64,000 nt of DNA from Spisula solida (lineage: Eukaryota; Mollusca; Bivalvia; Venerida; Mactridae). Below are positions 1 to 12,380 of the stretch, one piece after another. The notes under the pieces were generated by a model. It made no database searches and was not told the origin of the DNA. It saw nothing but the letters and a program-made list of their open reading frames with translations. Within the stretch, counting starts at the first letter, position 1, and each line of letters starts with the position of its first letter. The stretch is from the NCBI GenBank assembly GCA_947247005.1, contig OX365948.1:41606601-41670600 (forward strand), given 5' to 3'. The position numbers and the translations under genes were made by a program.

Positions 1-297
1 ACAGGTAGTGAATCCTTCCAGCATAATAGGAGAAAATTTCCCAAACATTTTTTTCTTCAGACAAATTGATACAGTTAACTCACATTCCAGCTGATCCCAG
101 AACATTCTGGATTATGCTAATGTCCAATCAGAAGCCATACAGACACAATTTTTGTCACAAATGGACGATGTCCAGTCTGACAAGGAAAATAACAAAATCA
201 ACAACCAAGTTATCTCAAACCTAAGGGTGATTCTGTGGGTCATTCAATACTTTGCAGTACATACAATTATATTATAGAGGTAAAGTGCAATCTAAGA
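1..297. other. Unassigned AT-rich DNA
   Basis: No open frame of note, no inverted repeat and no tandem repeat was recognised here. Confidence 0.5.
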
Positions 298-567
298 ACA
301 AGACTGCATTTAATAAACGCTTATGCCCCCTGTGGAAGCCTAGTCCATAAATAAGTCCAAAATTAGGTCAAGGTCAAAATGGGGCTAGGTGATACAGGCG
401 TGTGTTGAGTGTTCATATACAACATCTATGCAAGTATGGAAGCTTTGTAGCAAGCCATAATGATGCTAGAAGAAACTGTCAATTTGGGTTAACCGGACGA
501 ACGCACGAACAGACGGACAGGTGAATTACTATATGCCTCCAGATCTATCGATATGGGGCATAAAAAG
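298..567 (+). mobile_element. Dispersed repeat, family D, single-unit copy
   Basis: The segment carries TTATGCCCC at 321-329 and its reverse complement GGGGCATAA at 555-563, so it has short terminal inverted repeats. Inside are an AGGTCAAGGTCA motif near 366 and a GGACGAACG...ACGGACAGG tract near 495-522, just before the 3' end. A second copy of the family lies at 33655-34605, where the middle part is amplified in tandem. There is no coding capacity. It is probably a non-autonomous DNA element; the superfamily is not known to me. Confidence 0.6.
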
Positions 568-1950
568 GTTGGTAAATATGATGTCCCCCTTACTTTACAT
601 TTGTGGAGGTTACAAGGTTACTATTTGCAGTTACCTTCCTTTATGGTAGTATGCTTAAATTTCAAGAACCTGAAAAGTGTGTCATTCATTGTGGGCTTGC
701 TTGAAGTATCCTTGTTTGGGGACTGAGACGTATGGAATGTTCTGTGCATGTCTCCTGTGTGGGCGGCTAAGCTGACTGCAGATACTTCTGTTGCTGGAAG
801 TGACTGCAGTGTATAAGAGAATAATGCACCAGTCAATATTTTGCCCGTCTGGGGGGGGGCGGGCGGAGGGGATACAGGGGGAATTAGACAGATGAATCTA
901 CCCGACAGGTGGGAATTAGACAACTTTATCGACTCCGAGTCCCAGGGAATAGACTTTCGTCCGGGAATTTCGACACTGCGAAAGAGGACAGTGATACTTT
1001 TATTCCTGTTTTTATTAAAGTACCAGGATGAAAAACTATGCACCACGTGGGGATTTAGGCATAAAAAATTGAAAATGTCTAATCCCCTAATTGTTGGGAA
1101 ACAGGATTAAACCCGCGTAAACAAACAGTGTAAACAATGTTGTTAAGCAATTGAATTTAAACCATGTTTTATGAAAAATTGACCAATTGACACTCACACA
1201 CAGGACAAGGTCACTCATCAACATATTTTATTCTGAAGAGCTAGATTAAGTATAGACAATGTCAAGTATAGATATCAAATTATGACGTCACAAGCATTTT
1301 TTACAATTTCTGTCAAAATTTGTAACATAAAATTTACAACCACTTACATCATTATTGTGATCGGTGAATTTATCTTGAAAGAAGAAACATAAAATCGATG
1401 AATTTATCTTGAAAGAATAAAACATAAAATTGACAAGAAAATTAAAATTTTCCTCCCAATAATCTGCGCAGGGATCTATTAAACCATGGCATCTACGCTA
1501 ACTTCTGACAATCCCCTAACTTCTGACGATTCCAGTATGACTGTAAGCAGATTCCTGACATAATCGGCAGCATCAAATATAAACATCATAGAGCCAGTGG
1601 TAAAGGTCTCTTATTATCTAACAAAGGATGAATTCAACTATGAAGACCAAAATCCTGTTTCGTAGTTTACTGATTACAGATATATTTATGATATCTCGTA
1701 GATTATAACTGATATTTCACCTGACCCATCTTTATCTTTTAGAAGACATTAATATCGCACACAGACTAGCTGCCATGTGGGATATGTCAAGCAAGAAAAT
1801 GCAAAAATAAAATTTCTAAGCAAAGATTTGAAAAAAACATCCATTAAACCACAGTTATTGAGTGTTTCAACATTATATGGTGGGTTTGGGTGAATCCTTG
1901 TTTATATCCTTTAACTCCTTTGTGTCTGTGCAGATGTGTGCGTGTGTACT
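568..1950. other. Unassigned DNA with one short duplication
   Basis: A 34-bp direct duplication (gaatttatcttgaaagaa...) sits at about 1366-1432. An open frame at 841-1110 starts in a G-run and has no recognisable domain, so it is not called as a gene. Nothing else was recognised. Confidence 0.45.
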
Positions 1951-2169
1951 CACGGTATGAATCCCGATTCACCGCTTCTCAGTTCCTTGAGAGAATTGTT
2001 CTATTTTCATATGGCTCTGACGGAACTGAAAACCGATGTAACGCTCAGACGGAACTCAGATTTCATGTATTCTGAGTGTTACATTGGTTTGCAGTTCTGT
2101 CAGAACCATATAAAAACTGAACAATTTTTTCACTGAACAGAAAAGGGGTGTATCGGGATTCATACTGTG
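1951..2169. mobile_element. Fold-back MITE, about 219 bp
   Basis: The left end CACGGTATGAATCCCGAT and the right end ATCGGGATTCATACTGTG are inverted copies. Pairing continues inward: GACGGAACTGAAAACCGATG on the left matches the reverse complement of the right arm around 2085-2110. The whole unit would form a long imperfect hairpin. It has no coding capacity. A truncated and interrupted relative lies at 23970-24462. Confidence 0.8.
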
Positions 2170-3235
2170 GTATTGGCACAGAGACTATAAGCACTATTGC
2201 CTCTACATCCTGCTCCTGTCTATATATAGTCTCTTCCTATGTTGTATCAGGGAGTCCAACATCATCGTCATGATCTTTGCATTAGTGTTGACTGCCATTT
2301 AATTTCCATAACCTGTATGGAGATGTTCTACACAGTACAACTATCCGGATATTGTAGATGAACGGATGAGGTTTCTATGGAGTGAAGACTTGAACCAGGA
2401 CAGAAATCAAATTTATTCCAGATTTTTTTTGGCTTTGCCAATGTAATTGTGAAGATTTTTTTTCTTTGATTTATTAGTTTCAAGTCATAAAAAGCGAGTT
2501 TTTAGTTGAGAGTTCCAGTGAGTTTTTAAGCAGACGAAATTGAGTTTTGAGTCAGAAAAAGCAAGTTCTGCAAAAGAGTCTACAATTGCTTGTATGATAG
2601 AATGTACATGTATACATTATCTATGTTTTATACTTGCTAGAGCTTGTAGGGTGACAAAAACAATTTCAAGAAAAGTGAACTCTAAAATAGTGTCAAGTAA
2701 TTTTAATGTATCGGGACATTCACGAAATCCCAAAAGAGAAAATTAACATCTAAGAAAATGGTTCTTTTGATACTTTCTCGGGATTATCTCTATGTAGCAA
2801 GATCATTATTACTTTAAAACAATGTACCAAAAAACAAACTTAATTAAGTTCTTAAAGAGATAGGAAAGTTGTAATAAGATATAAAAGCAATGATGACTTG
2901 ATGTGTTCTGCAGAAATAAACTAGCAGACTATCGATTTTGAAGCTCCGGTTGAACAATAAATTGTAACTACAAAATGGCAGAAATCTGACATTTCTCTCA
3001 TTCTGGATTCAACGTTCCAGGCATTTTCATCATAAAAATAGCTGAAGAGTTTTTGTTTTTAAGAAAGCTCATCTCTGATATTGAGAGGAGTGACTAAAGC
3101 CTGTGTCATAAATTTCAATCAAAAGCTAGAACAAAGAAAGCTGCTCAGTCAATATGGCAACAAGGCTGAAGGCAATACTGAGATTTCTCAGACTAAATAT
3201 TTAAAATACAATAACACAAAATAAATACTAAATAA
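2170..3235. other. Unassigned AT-rich DNA
   Basis: Only short open frames without recognisable domains are present. No tandem or inverted repeat was recognised. Confidence 0.45.
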
Positions 3236-3856
3236 ATACAAGAGGTCTGAGATGGCCCCCTTAGGGCTCACCCAAGTCATTCAGATTTAGTTTGTAGTCA
3301 TGCAAATGATATTTACATTAACCCTTTACTCCATCATACATGCAAGATCGCCGGATTGAGAGGCATGATCAGAGGCATATATGGATCGAATCTCACACAT
3401 TTCTTGGACATACTTAATTGTACCTGTTTGTTTATACATTATAAAAACGTTTAAATTGCTTCTTGAAGCATGCATGGTATAGTTATAAAAGTAAAACAAA
3501 AGAAAACTGCAAACCAAAATCACTAATTTAAGTTTAAAGTTTGAGCAAGGAAAACCTCCCTCATTTTAATGAAATCTGCTGCATTTCCATCACCAAGATT
3601 AGGTCAAAATTGCGACCTCTAGTGACTACACAAGGTTTTTCTATGATTTGACCAAGTGACCTAGTTTTTCACACTGGATGGCCCAATTTCTATCTTAACA
3701 TAGATTGTGTTGAGATAATCATTGTTATAAAGTTTCATAAAGATAAGGCAAAAATTGTGACCTCTAGTGTCTACACAAGCAAATTGTTGATGGACAGACG
3801 GACGAAGAGTGATCACAAAAGCTCACTCAGCCACTTTGTGACAGGTGAGCTAAAAA
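3236..3856 (+). mobile_element. Dispersed repeat, family B
   Basis: It starts with tacaagaggtctgagatggc...gggctcaccc and ends with gacaggtgagctaaaaa. The inside has the family phrases 'ttctatgatttgacc', 'gtgacctagtttttgac', 'gagataatcattgt' and 'gtttcataaagat', then a ggacagacggacgaag tract. Other copies are at 28832, 41095, 44894, 47860, 48605 and 50165. The segment 3300-3540 does not match the other copies and may be an old insertion. It is non-coding. Confidence 0.65.
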
Positions 3857-5440
3857 GTGGTACTCCATTATTCCTTGATTTTTAAAGTAGACTGTTCAGC
3901 ACAAAACCATCACCAAATCATTCTTATAGCGAATATACTTTCCTTGAACTGGTACAAAAATACATAAAAAACAACAACAACCTATAATATAGTGGACCAT
4001 AGATTGTAATTGACGTCTCATACCAAAATCGAGACAAAAATAATTAAAAAAGATTCGATTCAGCACATTTTTCTCCTAGTTTTGAGACGGGTCAAGCTAT
4101 TGTAATAACAATTTACATAAAGAACACTACAGAATAAACATTCAGAACTGCCAATTTCACACTGGTAACGTCATTTCAAGAAGAAAACTGACATTAATGA
4201 AATTTTCTATCAGGCAGTGCATTACCATCAACTTACACAAGAAAAGGCTAATGTCCAAATAGTGCCAATACAGAAAATGTTTCATTGATTATTTTAGAGG
4301 ACTCTAAACAGGTTTCTTGCACCTAATACACAGGTAAATTTTAGATCAAAGACAACTTATAACTGTTATTGTCTCTTAGAATATAACCTACATCATGAGC
4401 CAATGAAAAAGCCGAAACTTGGCGATTAAACGAAAATTTAATCATTAAAATTTTCTCTTAACCATCCGTTGGCGCTAATTTCTATCATCCAATCAGAATG
4501 CAGAATGTAATATTTTAAGCCAGTTAGAACATATTAAGTAAATTTCAATGACTTAAAAGTAATCGCTTCGCTCTGCTCACTCCGCCCTTTTTAATCATTA
4601 AAATTTACTTATGATGTTCAAACTATAACTTATTATCTTTATCTATTAAGAAAAAAAACGTTGATAATTATTATAACTATAACTGCATCGAAAAGACGAA
4701 AACAAATCGGACAGACAGGGAAGGCAGCACTCAACAGAAACAGCAGAGCATTAAATGCACGAAAAGATGACACACAACAAAGATATCACAGAACACAAGC
4801 ACACACCAATTCCTTCCTCCGCCAACACTCTATTTTACCAATTGCGCCACTTTAACGATAGTTCTCAGTTTAGAAACCTGAAACACACACGCTGTCTGCA
4901 TCTATAGGAAAAATAATGACGTCATGGTGCACACTTAAACTAGCAGCATTCGATCGTCATTGTAGCAGTTTCTCATTACAAATATACTTTGTCACAGCTA
5001 TATTTCAGTAGAACCATGCAGTTACTGCCCACATCTTGTTTGCAAACATCCCCCATTGACAAAGTGGTTTACAAAAAATGGCTGAATTTTACATTCAAAT
5101 GTGATTATCTTTCAGTTGATTTTTAACGCCCACAGTTATTTTGTCTTTTAAAACGGATTACAGTTCTATGGTGTTTGTATCAGATAAACAGCCATGAACA
5201 TGCACCCAATCCTTTAAGGTGGTACAGGAAGATCCAACCTGCCGGGCACACTGTGGCTATATATAGAATATTGAGCACATTGATAGAATCTGACATCCTG
5301 CAAACTGACTGCATACATTATATATTAAACATACAATTATTCTACATCCAAGGTATGATTCCAACCTGCAAGTGTTGGGAAGGGTAAGTGACCAAGAAGT
5401 CAGGGACTATCTTTGGCATGTGCACTACTGTTGGGTTCAG
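3857..5440. other. Unassigned AT-rich DNA
   Basis: A short phrase AATCATTAAAATTT occurs at about 4440 and again at about 4593, on either side of a segment with GCTTCGCTCTGCTCACTCCGCCC. This suggests an unresolved small repeat. No gene was recognised. Confidence 0.4.
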
Positions 5441-6450
5441 CTTTGTTGGTAGCACTTGTGATGTGTGGTTGTCCTTTGATTTGTTGGTAGTCCTTGTGAT
5501 GTTTGGTTGTCCTTTGATTTGTAGGTAGTCCTTGTGATGTGTGGTTGTCCTTTGATTTGTTGGTAGTCCTTGTGATGTTTAGTTGTCCTTTGGTTGTAAG
5601 TAGTCCTTGTGATGTTTGGTTGTCCTTTGATTTGTTGGTAGTCCTTGTGATTTGTGTTTGTCCTTTGATTTGTTGGTAGTCCTTGTGATGTTTGGTTGTC
5701 CTTTAATTTGTTGTTAGTCCTTGTTATGTGTGGTTGTCCTTTGATTTGTTGGTAGTCCTTGTGATGTTTGGTAGTCCTTTAATTTGTTGTTAGTCCTTGT
5801 TATGTGTGGTTGTCCTTTGATTTGTTGGTAGTCCTTGTAATGTGTGGTGGTCCTTTGATTTATTGGTAGTCCTTGTAATGTGGGGTTGTCCTTTGATTTG
5901 TTGGTAGTCCTTATGATGTTTGATTGTCCTTTAATTTGTTGTTAGTCCTTGTTATGTGTGGTTGTCCTTTGATTTGTCGGTGGTCCTTGTGATGTGTGGT
6001 GGTCCTTTGATTTATTGGTAGTCCTTGTAATGTGGGGTTGTCCTTTCATTTGTTGGTCATCCTTATGATGTGTGGTTGTCCTTTGATTTGTTGGTAGCCC
6101 TTGTGATGTGTGTTTGTCCTTTGATTTGTTGGTAGTCCTTGTGATGTTTGGTTGTCCTTTAATTTGTTGTTAGTCCTTGTTATTTGTGGTTGTCCTTTGA
6201 TTTGTTGATAGTCATTATGATGTGTGGTTGTCCTTTGATTTGTTGGTAAATCTTGTGATGTTTAGTTGTCCTCTGATTTGTTGGTAGTCCTTATGATGTT
6301 TGGTTGTCCTTTGATTTGTTGGTAGTCCTTATGATGTTTGATTGTCCTTTAATTTGTTGTTAGTCCTTGTGATGTGTGGTTGTCTTTTGATTTGTTGGTA
6401 ATCCTTGTGATGTTTGGTTGTCACTTGATTTGTTGTTACTGATTATGACT
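5441..6450 (+). repeat. Minisatellite, 38-bp unit, about 26 copies
   Basis: The unit reads gtcctttgatttgttggtag followed by tccttgtgatgtttggtt (38 bp). Copies differ by point changes and a few indels. Variants such as 'aatttgttgttagtccttgttatg' recur together, which suggests duplication of multi-unit blocks. The plus strand is strongly T/G-rich. Confidence 0.9.
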
Positions 6451-6601
6451 GACATGGTTGTAGAGTTCTTGTTGTTGTTTAATAATTATCATGTTTTTCT
6501 GGTTCACTCGAGTGGGTTCAATTTGATGCTTCTCCTTGTGACTTGTTTGTATGTTCTTTTTTGTGCCTTCATTATCTACAGTTTATGATGAGTTCCCTTC
6601 C

Positions 6602-6772
6602 TGTGTTTTGAGATAAGTGTTCACTCAAAATAGAAGCAGGAACTACTTGTGTTTTGAGATAAGTGTTCACTCAAAATAGAAGCAGGAACTACTTGTGTTT
6701 TGAGATAAGTGTTCACTCAAAATAGAAGCAGGAACTACTTGTGTTTTGAGATAAGTGTTCACTCAAAATAGT
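6602..6772 (+). repeat. Near-perfect 46-bp tandem repeat, 3.7 copies
   Basis: Units start at 6602, 6648, 6694 and 6740 with essentially no divergence. Each unit contains TTTTGAG...CTCAAAA, a 7-bp inverted repeat around an 11-nt loop. The identity suggests recent expansion or homogenisation. Confidence 0.9.
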
Positions 6773-8040
6773 AAGCAGTTATGTTAAGAGCTTTAAGCTA
6801 ATGGTACATTAATTCTGAGGAAGAAATTGGTATAAAAGTCACCGAGTCCTTGACTGTCACTCACATTGGAGATCTATATAAATTTCCCATTTCTATGTTA
6901 CATGAACAGGTGCACTCCAGGGATAATTGGACCAATTATAGATTAAAATATCTCCAGTAGTACTAAATTATGATGCTGTGAATCTTACAGGTGAATAAAT
7001 AGATCCAATACATATGGGGGGAACCACTGGGTTCCTGTAAAAAACGAACTGAGATGAATGAGTTTGATGTGTGAATTTGAGAGATTGTGAGTATAAAAGA
7101 GGCTATAAATCACTGGAAAATATAAACACTGACAGTGTACATGAAATGTAAAATATATCATGATAAATTATGAACAAAAATGTAATGAACTGTTTATTTG
7201 TTTATATTTGAGTTTAACGCTGCTGCTCACCAACTTTCTGTTTTATACCACGGCCAATGTACCAACCAACATTTTTTAACCAGTGTAACGGGCTCTGAAT
7301 GCATAAAGGGAGGTAATTGTATAAATATGCACAATTTGCAAACCTTGTAGATTGCCATTAGAGTAGAATGACAGTATATAAGTCCAACAAATCACACTTA
7401 GTGGTGAGCTAGCTTTTCATTGACGGGATTTGTTGGTGTCTGTCCGCCCGGCACCTTACACCAGTTTTCCTGTACAGTATCCCTATCAGTTACTGTTCTG
7501 TCTGGAACTGGCAACCTCTCTATATATATAAATGGGGAGAGCAACCTAAATTGTGTTTGTCAATACATGTTCATACCCCTAATGTTTACCAACAATTCAC
7601 GAAAACAAAGCACAAATTTGAAATGTTTTAAAACAAACAGTCAAGAAAATGCCAATCAGTTAGTAATCATAAAGTAACATATCAGGAAAGTTAACAAAGT
7701 TAACCGATAATGCAAAGTTAACCGACAGATTGAAAACAGTTTACAAGTTTATAGTATCAATGTCTGGTAATATGATTACCTTTTCTGGTCTGTGATTTCA
7801 CTTACACCTAACGAAGAAACCAATTATTTGGAAAAAGATCAATTTCTAGCTGATTAACTTGCCGTGTCATTTAGCTGTCAAAACTACAATAGCAGATTTA
7901 GGGAAGCAAAATCAACTGATCATTCTTTGACAAGTTTGACAGAATGTATTAACCAGTTAAATGATAACTTATTAACTTACGTAAACTTATTAAACCTATT
8001 AAGTATCATTCTGAAACACCAACATCCTGGTAAATCAATT
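6773..8040. other. Unassigned DNA with a diverged repeat near 7200-7300
   Basis: The stretch 'tttatttgtttatatttgagtttaacgctg...ccagtgtaacggg' near 7195-7300 resembles a common dispersed bivalve repeat that starts with a GTTT-rich run. The copy is too diverged to bound. No gene is visible. Confidence 0.35.
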
Positions 8041-8080
8041 GTTTGTTTGTTTGTTTGTTTGTTTGTTTGTTTGTTTGTTT
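8041..8080 (+). repeat. (GTTT)n microsatellite
   Basis: Ten tandem GTTT units. They sit at the start of the diverged repeat that follows and may be its tail. Confidence 0.95.
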
Positions 8081-8215
8081 ATTTGAGTTACAGAAGCTGT
8101 TTCTCAACTATGTTTCAGTTATATACAGCAGCCGATTAACCTAAGCAGTTTTCATGGACTGTATCCTAACCAGAATACTTTACCTGTCAGCTTCTCAACA
8201 TTTAGAGGAAAATAA
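8081..8215. mobile_element. Diverged dispersed repeat next to the GTTT run
   Basis: The order 'tttgagtta...gtttctcaac...tatgtttcagttata...ttaacctaa.cagt...ctgtatcctaacc' resembles a widespread bivalve SINE-like repeat that also begins next to a GTTT run. The match is from memory and the copy is decayed. Confidence 0.35.
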
Positions 8216-8340
8216 GACATTTTTATCAAATCATCACACAAGGGTATTGGACCTGCAGGCAGCGTCCTGAAAATTCCATGAAAATAAGCCTTCAAACACG
8301 AGTTATAATTTAGCTGCAAGTGTAACAAACCCAAACCCAC

Positions 8341-8700
8341 AAGCAATAGCCTAGTGGTAGACCGTCTGCTTTGATTGTGGGAGGTCCCGGTGTAGCGGTC
8401 CTTCTTTCTCCTGGCCAGTTTGTCCCCGGGGAAAGATCGAGTCCCGGGCCTTTTTTTCCCCTCTGGTCCATGTTTTCCCCCCTTATAAACACTATTCTTG
8501 ATCAAGTCTTACACTTTATCTAGGCCCTTTTTTTCTCCCCTTGGCCCAGTTTTTCCCTTGGGTTCAATCCCAGGTGGCATCATATGAAAAACGATACCAG
8601 TATTTCCCTTGTTAGATGCTCAATGTAAAGGCATAATTATGGGATTCCCTCATCTCATATTCTCATGGTGATGGATAACATCAGAGTTGAGGTGTCCAGA
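8341..8700 (+). mobile_element. tRNA-derived SINE, split by an insertion
   Basis: A pol III A-box-like TAGTGGTAGAC is at 8352-8362 and a B-box-like GGGTTCAATCC at 8560-8570, followed by a body (ccaggtggcatcatatg, ataccagtatttcccttg, ttagatgctcaatgtaaagg) that matches the minus-strand copy at 44150-44310 almost phrase for phrase. In that copy the two boxes are close together. Here about 165 bp of foreign sequence (8391-8556) separates them, so this copy should not be transcribable as a tRNA-like unit. Confidence 0.7.
8391..8556 (+). mobile_element. C-rich element inserted in the SINE B-box region
   Basis: It begins tgtagcggtccttctttctcc and contains gccagtttgtccccgggg and ggcccagtttttccc. This parallels the element at 56724-57150, which begins ccggtgtaacaggccccg and contains cagttttatcccccgggg. 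It interrupts the SINE exactly where GGTCCCGG should continue into the B-box. Confidence 0.55.
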
Positions 8701-9202
8701 GTGATTAACTAAAGTTGGAAAAATTTGTTGCACAATTGACCTCATAAATCAATAAGTATAAACTATATATATTAACAAGCAATGATGCACACATTTTTAC
8801 ATATTAATGATCATATTAAAGCAACCTTTCATCACCAAAATGAGAAGAATTTTGACATTAAGACAGGGGCATAGCCAGCGATACGGACACACCCATGTGT
8901 GTAACATTCATTTGAAAAGTAGAAATATAAATATGGACAAAAATGGCATTAAAGTCCCAAATTTCCACAATCATGAGAACCCCCAACCATAACAACCAAC
9001 TTCAAGGACTGTGTACGAAACATCAGTTCTAAGCCTGGCTACGTTAGTACAGAAATGCTTTTCCTGAACTTAATGGTAGCCTGAAATTTCAAGATTTTGT
9101 CATGAAGTTGACATGAAGTTGACTTACGTTTTAGCTATTACTAAATGTGATTCATACCCCATAAGAGTTGAGACTTGACAGACTATTGGTTAGATCATCT
9201 TA
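8701..9202. other. Unassigned AT-rich DNA
   Basis: No repeat or gene was recognised. Confidence 0.45.
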
Positions 9203-9204
9203 TA

Positions 9205-10215
9205 CGTGGGACGTTCAAAAATAAACAGGACTGGGCCCGTCACTGGTTTAGTTTTAAATATTATACAAATATTATTACAAAACATTTAATCCGAATTTAA
9301 CTGCGAAAAAATGATATCTGATATATAGAGTTACACTATCACGTCCGCTCATAATAGTCATTTTTGAAACCATGGTAACACGCACCCGGCGCAGCCCACC
9401 AATTACCATTGAAGGCGACTACGTAATAGGGTGTATCTATCATATCATCATATCGATAGTTTTCAAACTTCGCCATGACATTGTATGTTACATATTGGAC
9501 GATGTCTGCAAAAATAATGTCATTCGGACGTTAGCTACGGAAATAAAAATAATTTTAAATCCAGGAGTGACAACGTCGTGACGCAAAAGTAACGTCACCA
9601 GAACGTAAGGAAAACGAACAAACGCCAAGTTCTGTCAACAGCAAGTAACTATGTCCTTTGAATCGTATGAAATTATCATAACTACGTTGGGAAGCATTTC
9701 TTCGAGTCGTTTATCATTTTTAGAATGACATAAACGCTTTAGTGATAACTGTTCAGCTTTGAAAGACAGGGTAGTAATAGAAAATCATATAACGTTTGTG
9801 ACGTCAGCTACTGAGACATTTGCAAAATATCAACGTTTCATGGTACGTTGCCTCGACCAGATAGTCGATGTAAGATCCAGAAAAATACATGTGATTCTCA
9901 CCAACGCTTTACTTGAGTGGTTCAGTGTGGTACAGGAATGCATTCATTACCTTATATCACTATAAACATCGTATTTAATAGCCCTATGTTAAGCACGAAC
10001 GCCTTGTAAAATGGCGACGTCATTTTGTGCGCCGGGTGGTCGTTAGTGACCTTGTTTATTCATCTGTAAATCTTGGACCGCATATTTGTTTTAGTTAATA
10101 TTTTTACTGTATATAGAAAAAGGATTCCGATTTCTGATGGTATATAATTTGATTTTTTTCTTTTAACCATGCGGGTTTTGTGACAAAAGTCCTGTTTATT
10201 TTTTAATGTCCCACG
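9205..10215. mobile_element. Mariner-like DNA transposon, about 1.0 kb, decayed
   Basis: Including the TA dinucleotides, the left end at 9203-9232 (TACGTGGGAC.TT.AAAAAT then AAACAGGACT) and the reverse complement of 10188-10217 match at 28 of 30 positions. The TA at each edge is the expected Tc1/mariner target duplication. The interior is too short and broken for a full transposase. A short open frame at 9759-9965 has a spacing of charged and aromatic residues vaguely like the C-terminal end of a Tc1/IS630-type transposase; this is a weak impression only. Read as a non-autonomous or dead element. Confidence 0.75.
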
Positions 10216-10330
10216 TATGTCAGTATTTAGGAAGACTATTATGCAGGGACATCATCATGTAACAGTGTTACTTTAAGTATAGGAGACACATTTTTTTCTG
10301 GCAAGTCAAATTCCAGGAAAATTGTTTATA

Positions 10331-11187
10331 CAGTCAGGACTCGTTACAACGACATCCGATATACCGACAATTTCGTTATAACGACACCAATGGTGGGGAC
10401 GAATTCTATACAACGTTAATTGTATCCGTTATAACGACATATTCACTTACCGACACCGACAGCAAAACAATGGGAACGAATCGAGTCTTTACACAGTAAT
10501 TAATACTCGATATACTGACACTATCAAGGGACTATTTTTCACACTTTAACTATTTATCGGCTTTACACAAAGTCGCCGTCTAAGCAAGGAGCCTACTTAT
10601 GTAATTTCACTTGTGAAAATCATTTTAATTGCTCTCATTATAATAGTGGAACCTTTCACAGTCGAATCACAGTTTGTGAAATACGGCTCGCGCATTCGTT
10701 ATCAAGGGAGATAAGCGAAGTCATCGCATATATTCCTATTTTAGAAATCGTACGGGTCACGAAATAAACGATGTCAATCGAGATTTCTCGACATGATTTA
10801 TTAATTCATCAATTCTTAAAGTCGATAGGGTATAATTAGTAACAAAATGAATCACCAATTTATTCTCTAGAGCGTTATATTTTATAGTTTACTGTAGTAG
10901 TATCCGGAGATCTTTAAATTCGGACGCACGTTATTTGGAGCTCTCTCAAAACATTGTATTTTATTTTAAATATTATTTTATGCAATTATAATAATTTCAT
11001 ACTGCTGATTTTGCTGATTATGACAATTTTATGACATAATAAATTATATGTCAATCAATAATTGATTTTTATGAAACAATCTCCCAATCAAAATTCCCGT
11101 CATAAGTGAAATTCAGTATAACGACAAATTCGTTATAACGACATTTTGATCGGGAACGAACAGTGTCGTTGTATCGAGATCTGAATG
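10331..11187. mobile_element. pogo/Tigger-like non-autonomous DNA transposon
   Basis: The left terminus CAGTCAGGACTCGTTACAAC and the reverse complement of the right terminus (CATTCAGATCTCGATACAAC) match at 20 of 24 positions counting the following GACA. TA flanks both ends (10329-10330 and 11188-11189). Both ends carry iterated CGTTATAACGACA palindromes, as in pogo/Tigger-type elements. At 857 bp there is no transposase frame. Confidence 0.8.
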
Positions 11188-12380
11188 TATATCAATTCAA
11201 GGCCTTGTCTGTTCATTTTGGAAAGGGGCCTTTAGCCTCTAAATTTTAAATGTTGAGAAAAATATTGGTGTATTTCCTGTTTTGGGTAACAAAAAAGTAG
11301 GTATGACTTTGGATTTTTGGGAAATTTGCATGATTAAAAAAAATTCAATTGGGAAAGGGCCTTTTATAGGCCTCTATTATATAAGGAGAAAACCCCCTGC
11401 AACTGACTGCTGCAAGTGACTAAACAATTTGACCTTTGACATGCTTGATGATTTCGAGTTCTTGACCTTTGACATACTGACCTCAAAATAAATAGGGATC
11501 AATAAATAAATTACCTCCATTCAAAGATCCTAGCAGTAGGCCCAACCATTCTTGATTTATATTGTTCCCAGAATTAAAATGTCAAAATCTGTCAGGGGGG
11601 GGGGGGAGTGTGTCTTATACTTCTAAGGTTAAAGCAGAGTAGGATCTACAGGAAGTGTCAACTGATCTGCAAATGAGGTTTTTTATTTTTATTTTTTTAA
11701 AAAGATTCATCTATCATTCATTAAAAGCAAGTTGCAGGAATGGCATAAAGTAAGAAATAATCAAATTTCTACCGTCAAACACTAAAACAGCATTTCCCCA
11801 TCACCGATGAATGTCAAAATCAAATCATTTACATTCCATTTAACATACATTTCCACATTTTCACCCATTTCCAGAGAATGCCTTTTTCCGTTCAAGTAGA
11901 AGAATTGAAGAATATAAAAACTCCCATAGAGAGCTTAAAGAATTGTTCGAGACAAGATTTTCAAGACTTGAATTTAGAGTTAAACCAAAGTGACAAGCAT
12001 AACAAAGACAGTTCCCAATATTCCGTCATTGGACGTGTTTTTTTTGTGACGAGAATTTCCATCAGCTATTATATAAGCTGACATGACTTCCTGCAATTTC
12101 TGGTGACATGCCTTTGATTGGTATAACGCCAGGTTCTAGAATAACAATTCAATTCTGAATATCATCCTGCGTTTCTATGATGAAAAACTTGTTTTTCCAT
12201 TAAATCACTCTAGATGCTGGCGGATACCAGATCATTTATTGAAATAATGGGGATAACCAATCAACAGGCAGCTTACAATCAACAGTCAATTAGTGCCTGA
12301 TCTCTCTTTTCACTGACTCAACTAAATTACTATCAGTGATTAACCCTGGCACAATTGATTTATTCAATTTAACCCAATGA
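11188..12380. other. Unassigned DNA with a poly-G run
   Basis: A run of about ten G lies near 11597. A 67-codon open frame at 11878-12081 has no recognisable domain. No repeat was recognised. Confidence 0.4.

Noticed and set aside
841..1110. An 89-codon frame beginning MPVWGGAGGGDTGG.
   Set aside because: It starts in a G-run and has no recognisable domain; the opposite strand is also open over the same DNA.
9759..9965. A 68-codon frame inside the mariner-like element that might be a transposase C-terminus.
   Set aside because: Only a vague residue pattern supports it; no catalytic D-D-D/E segment can be found, so it is not listed as a gene.
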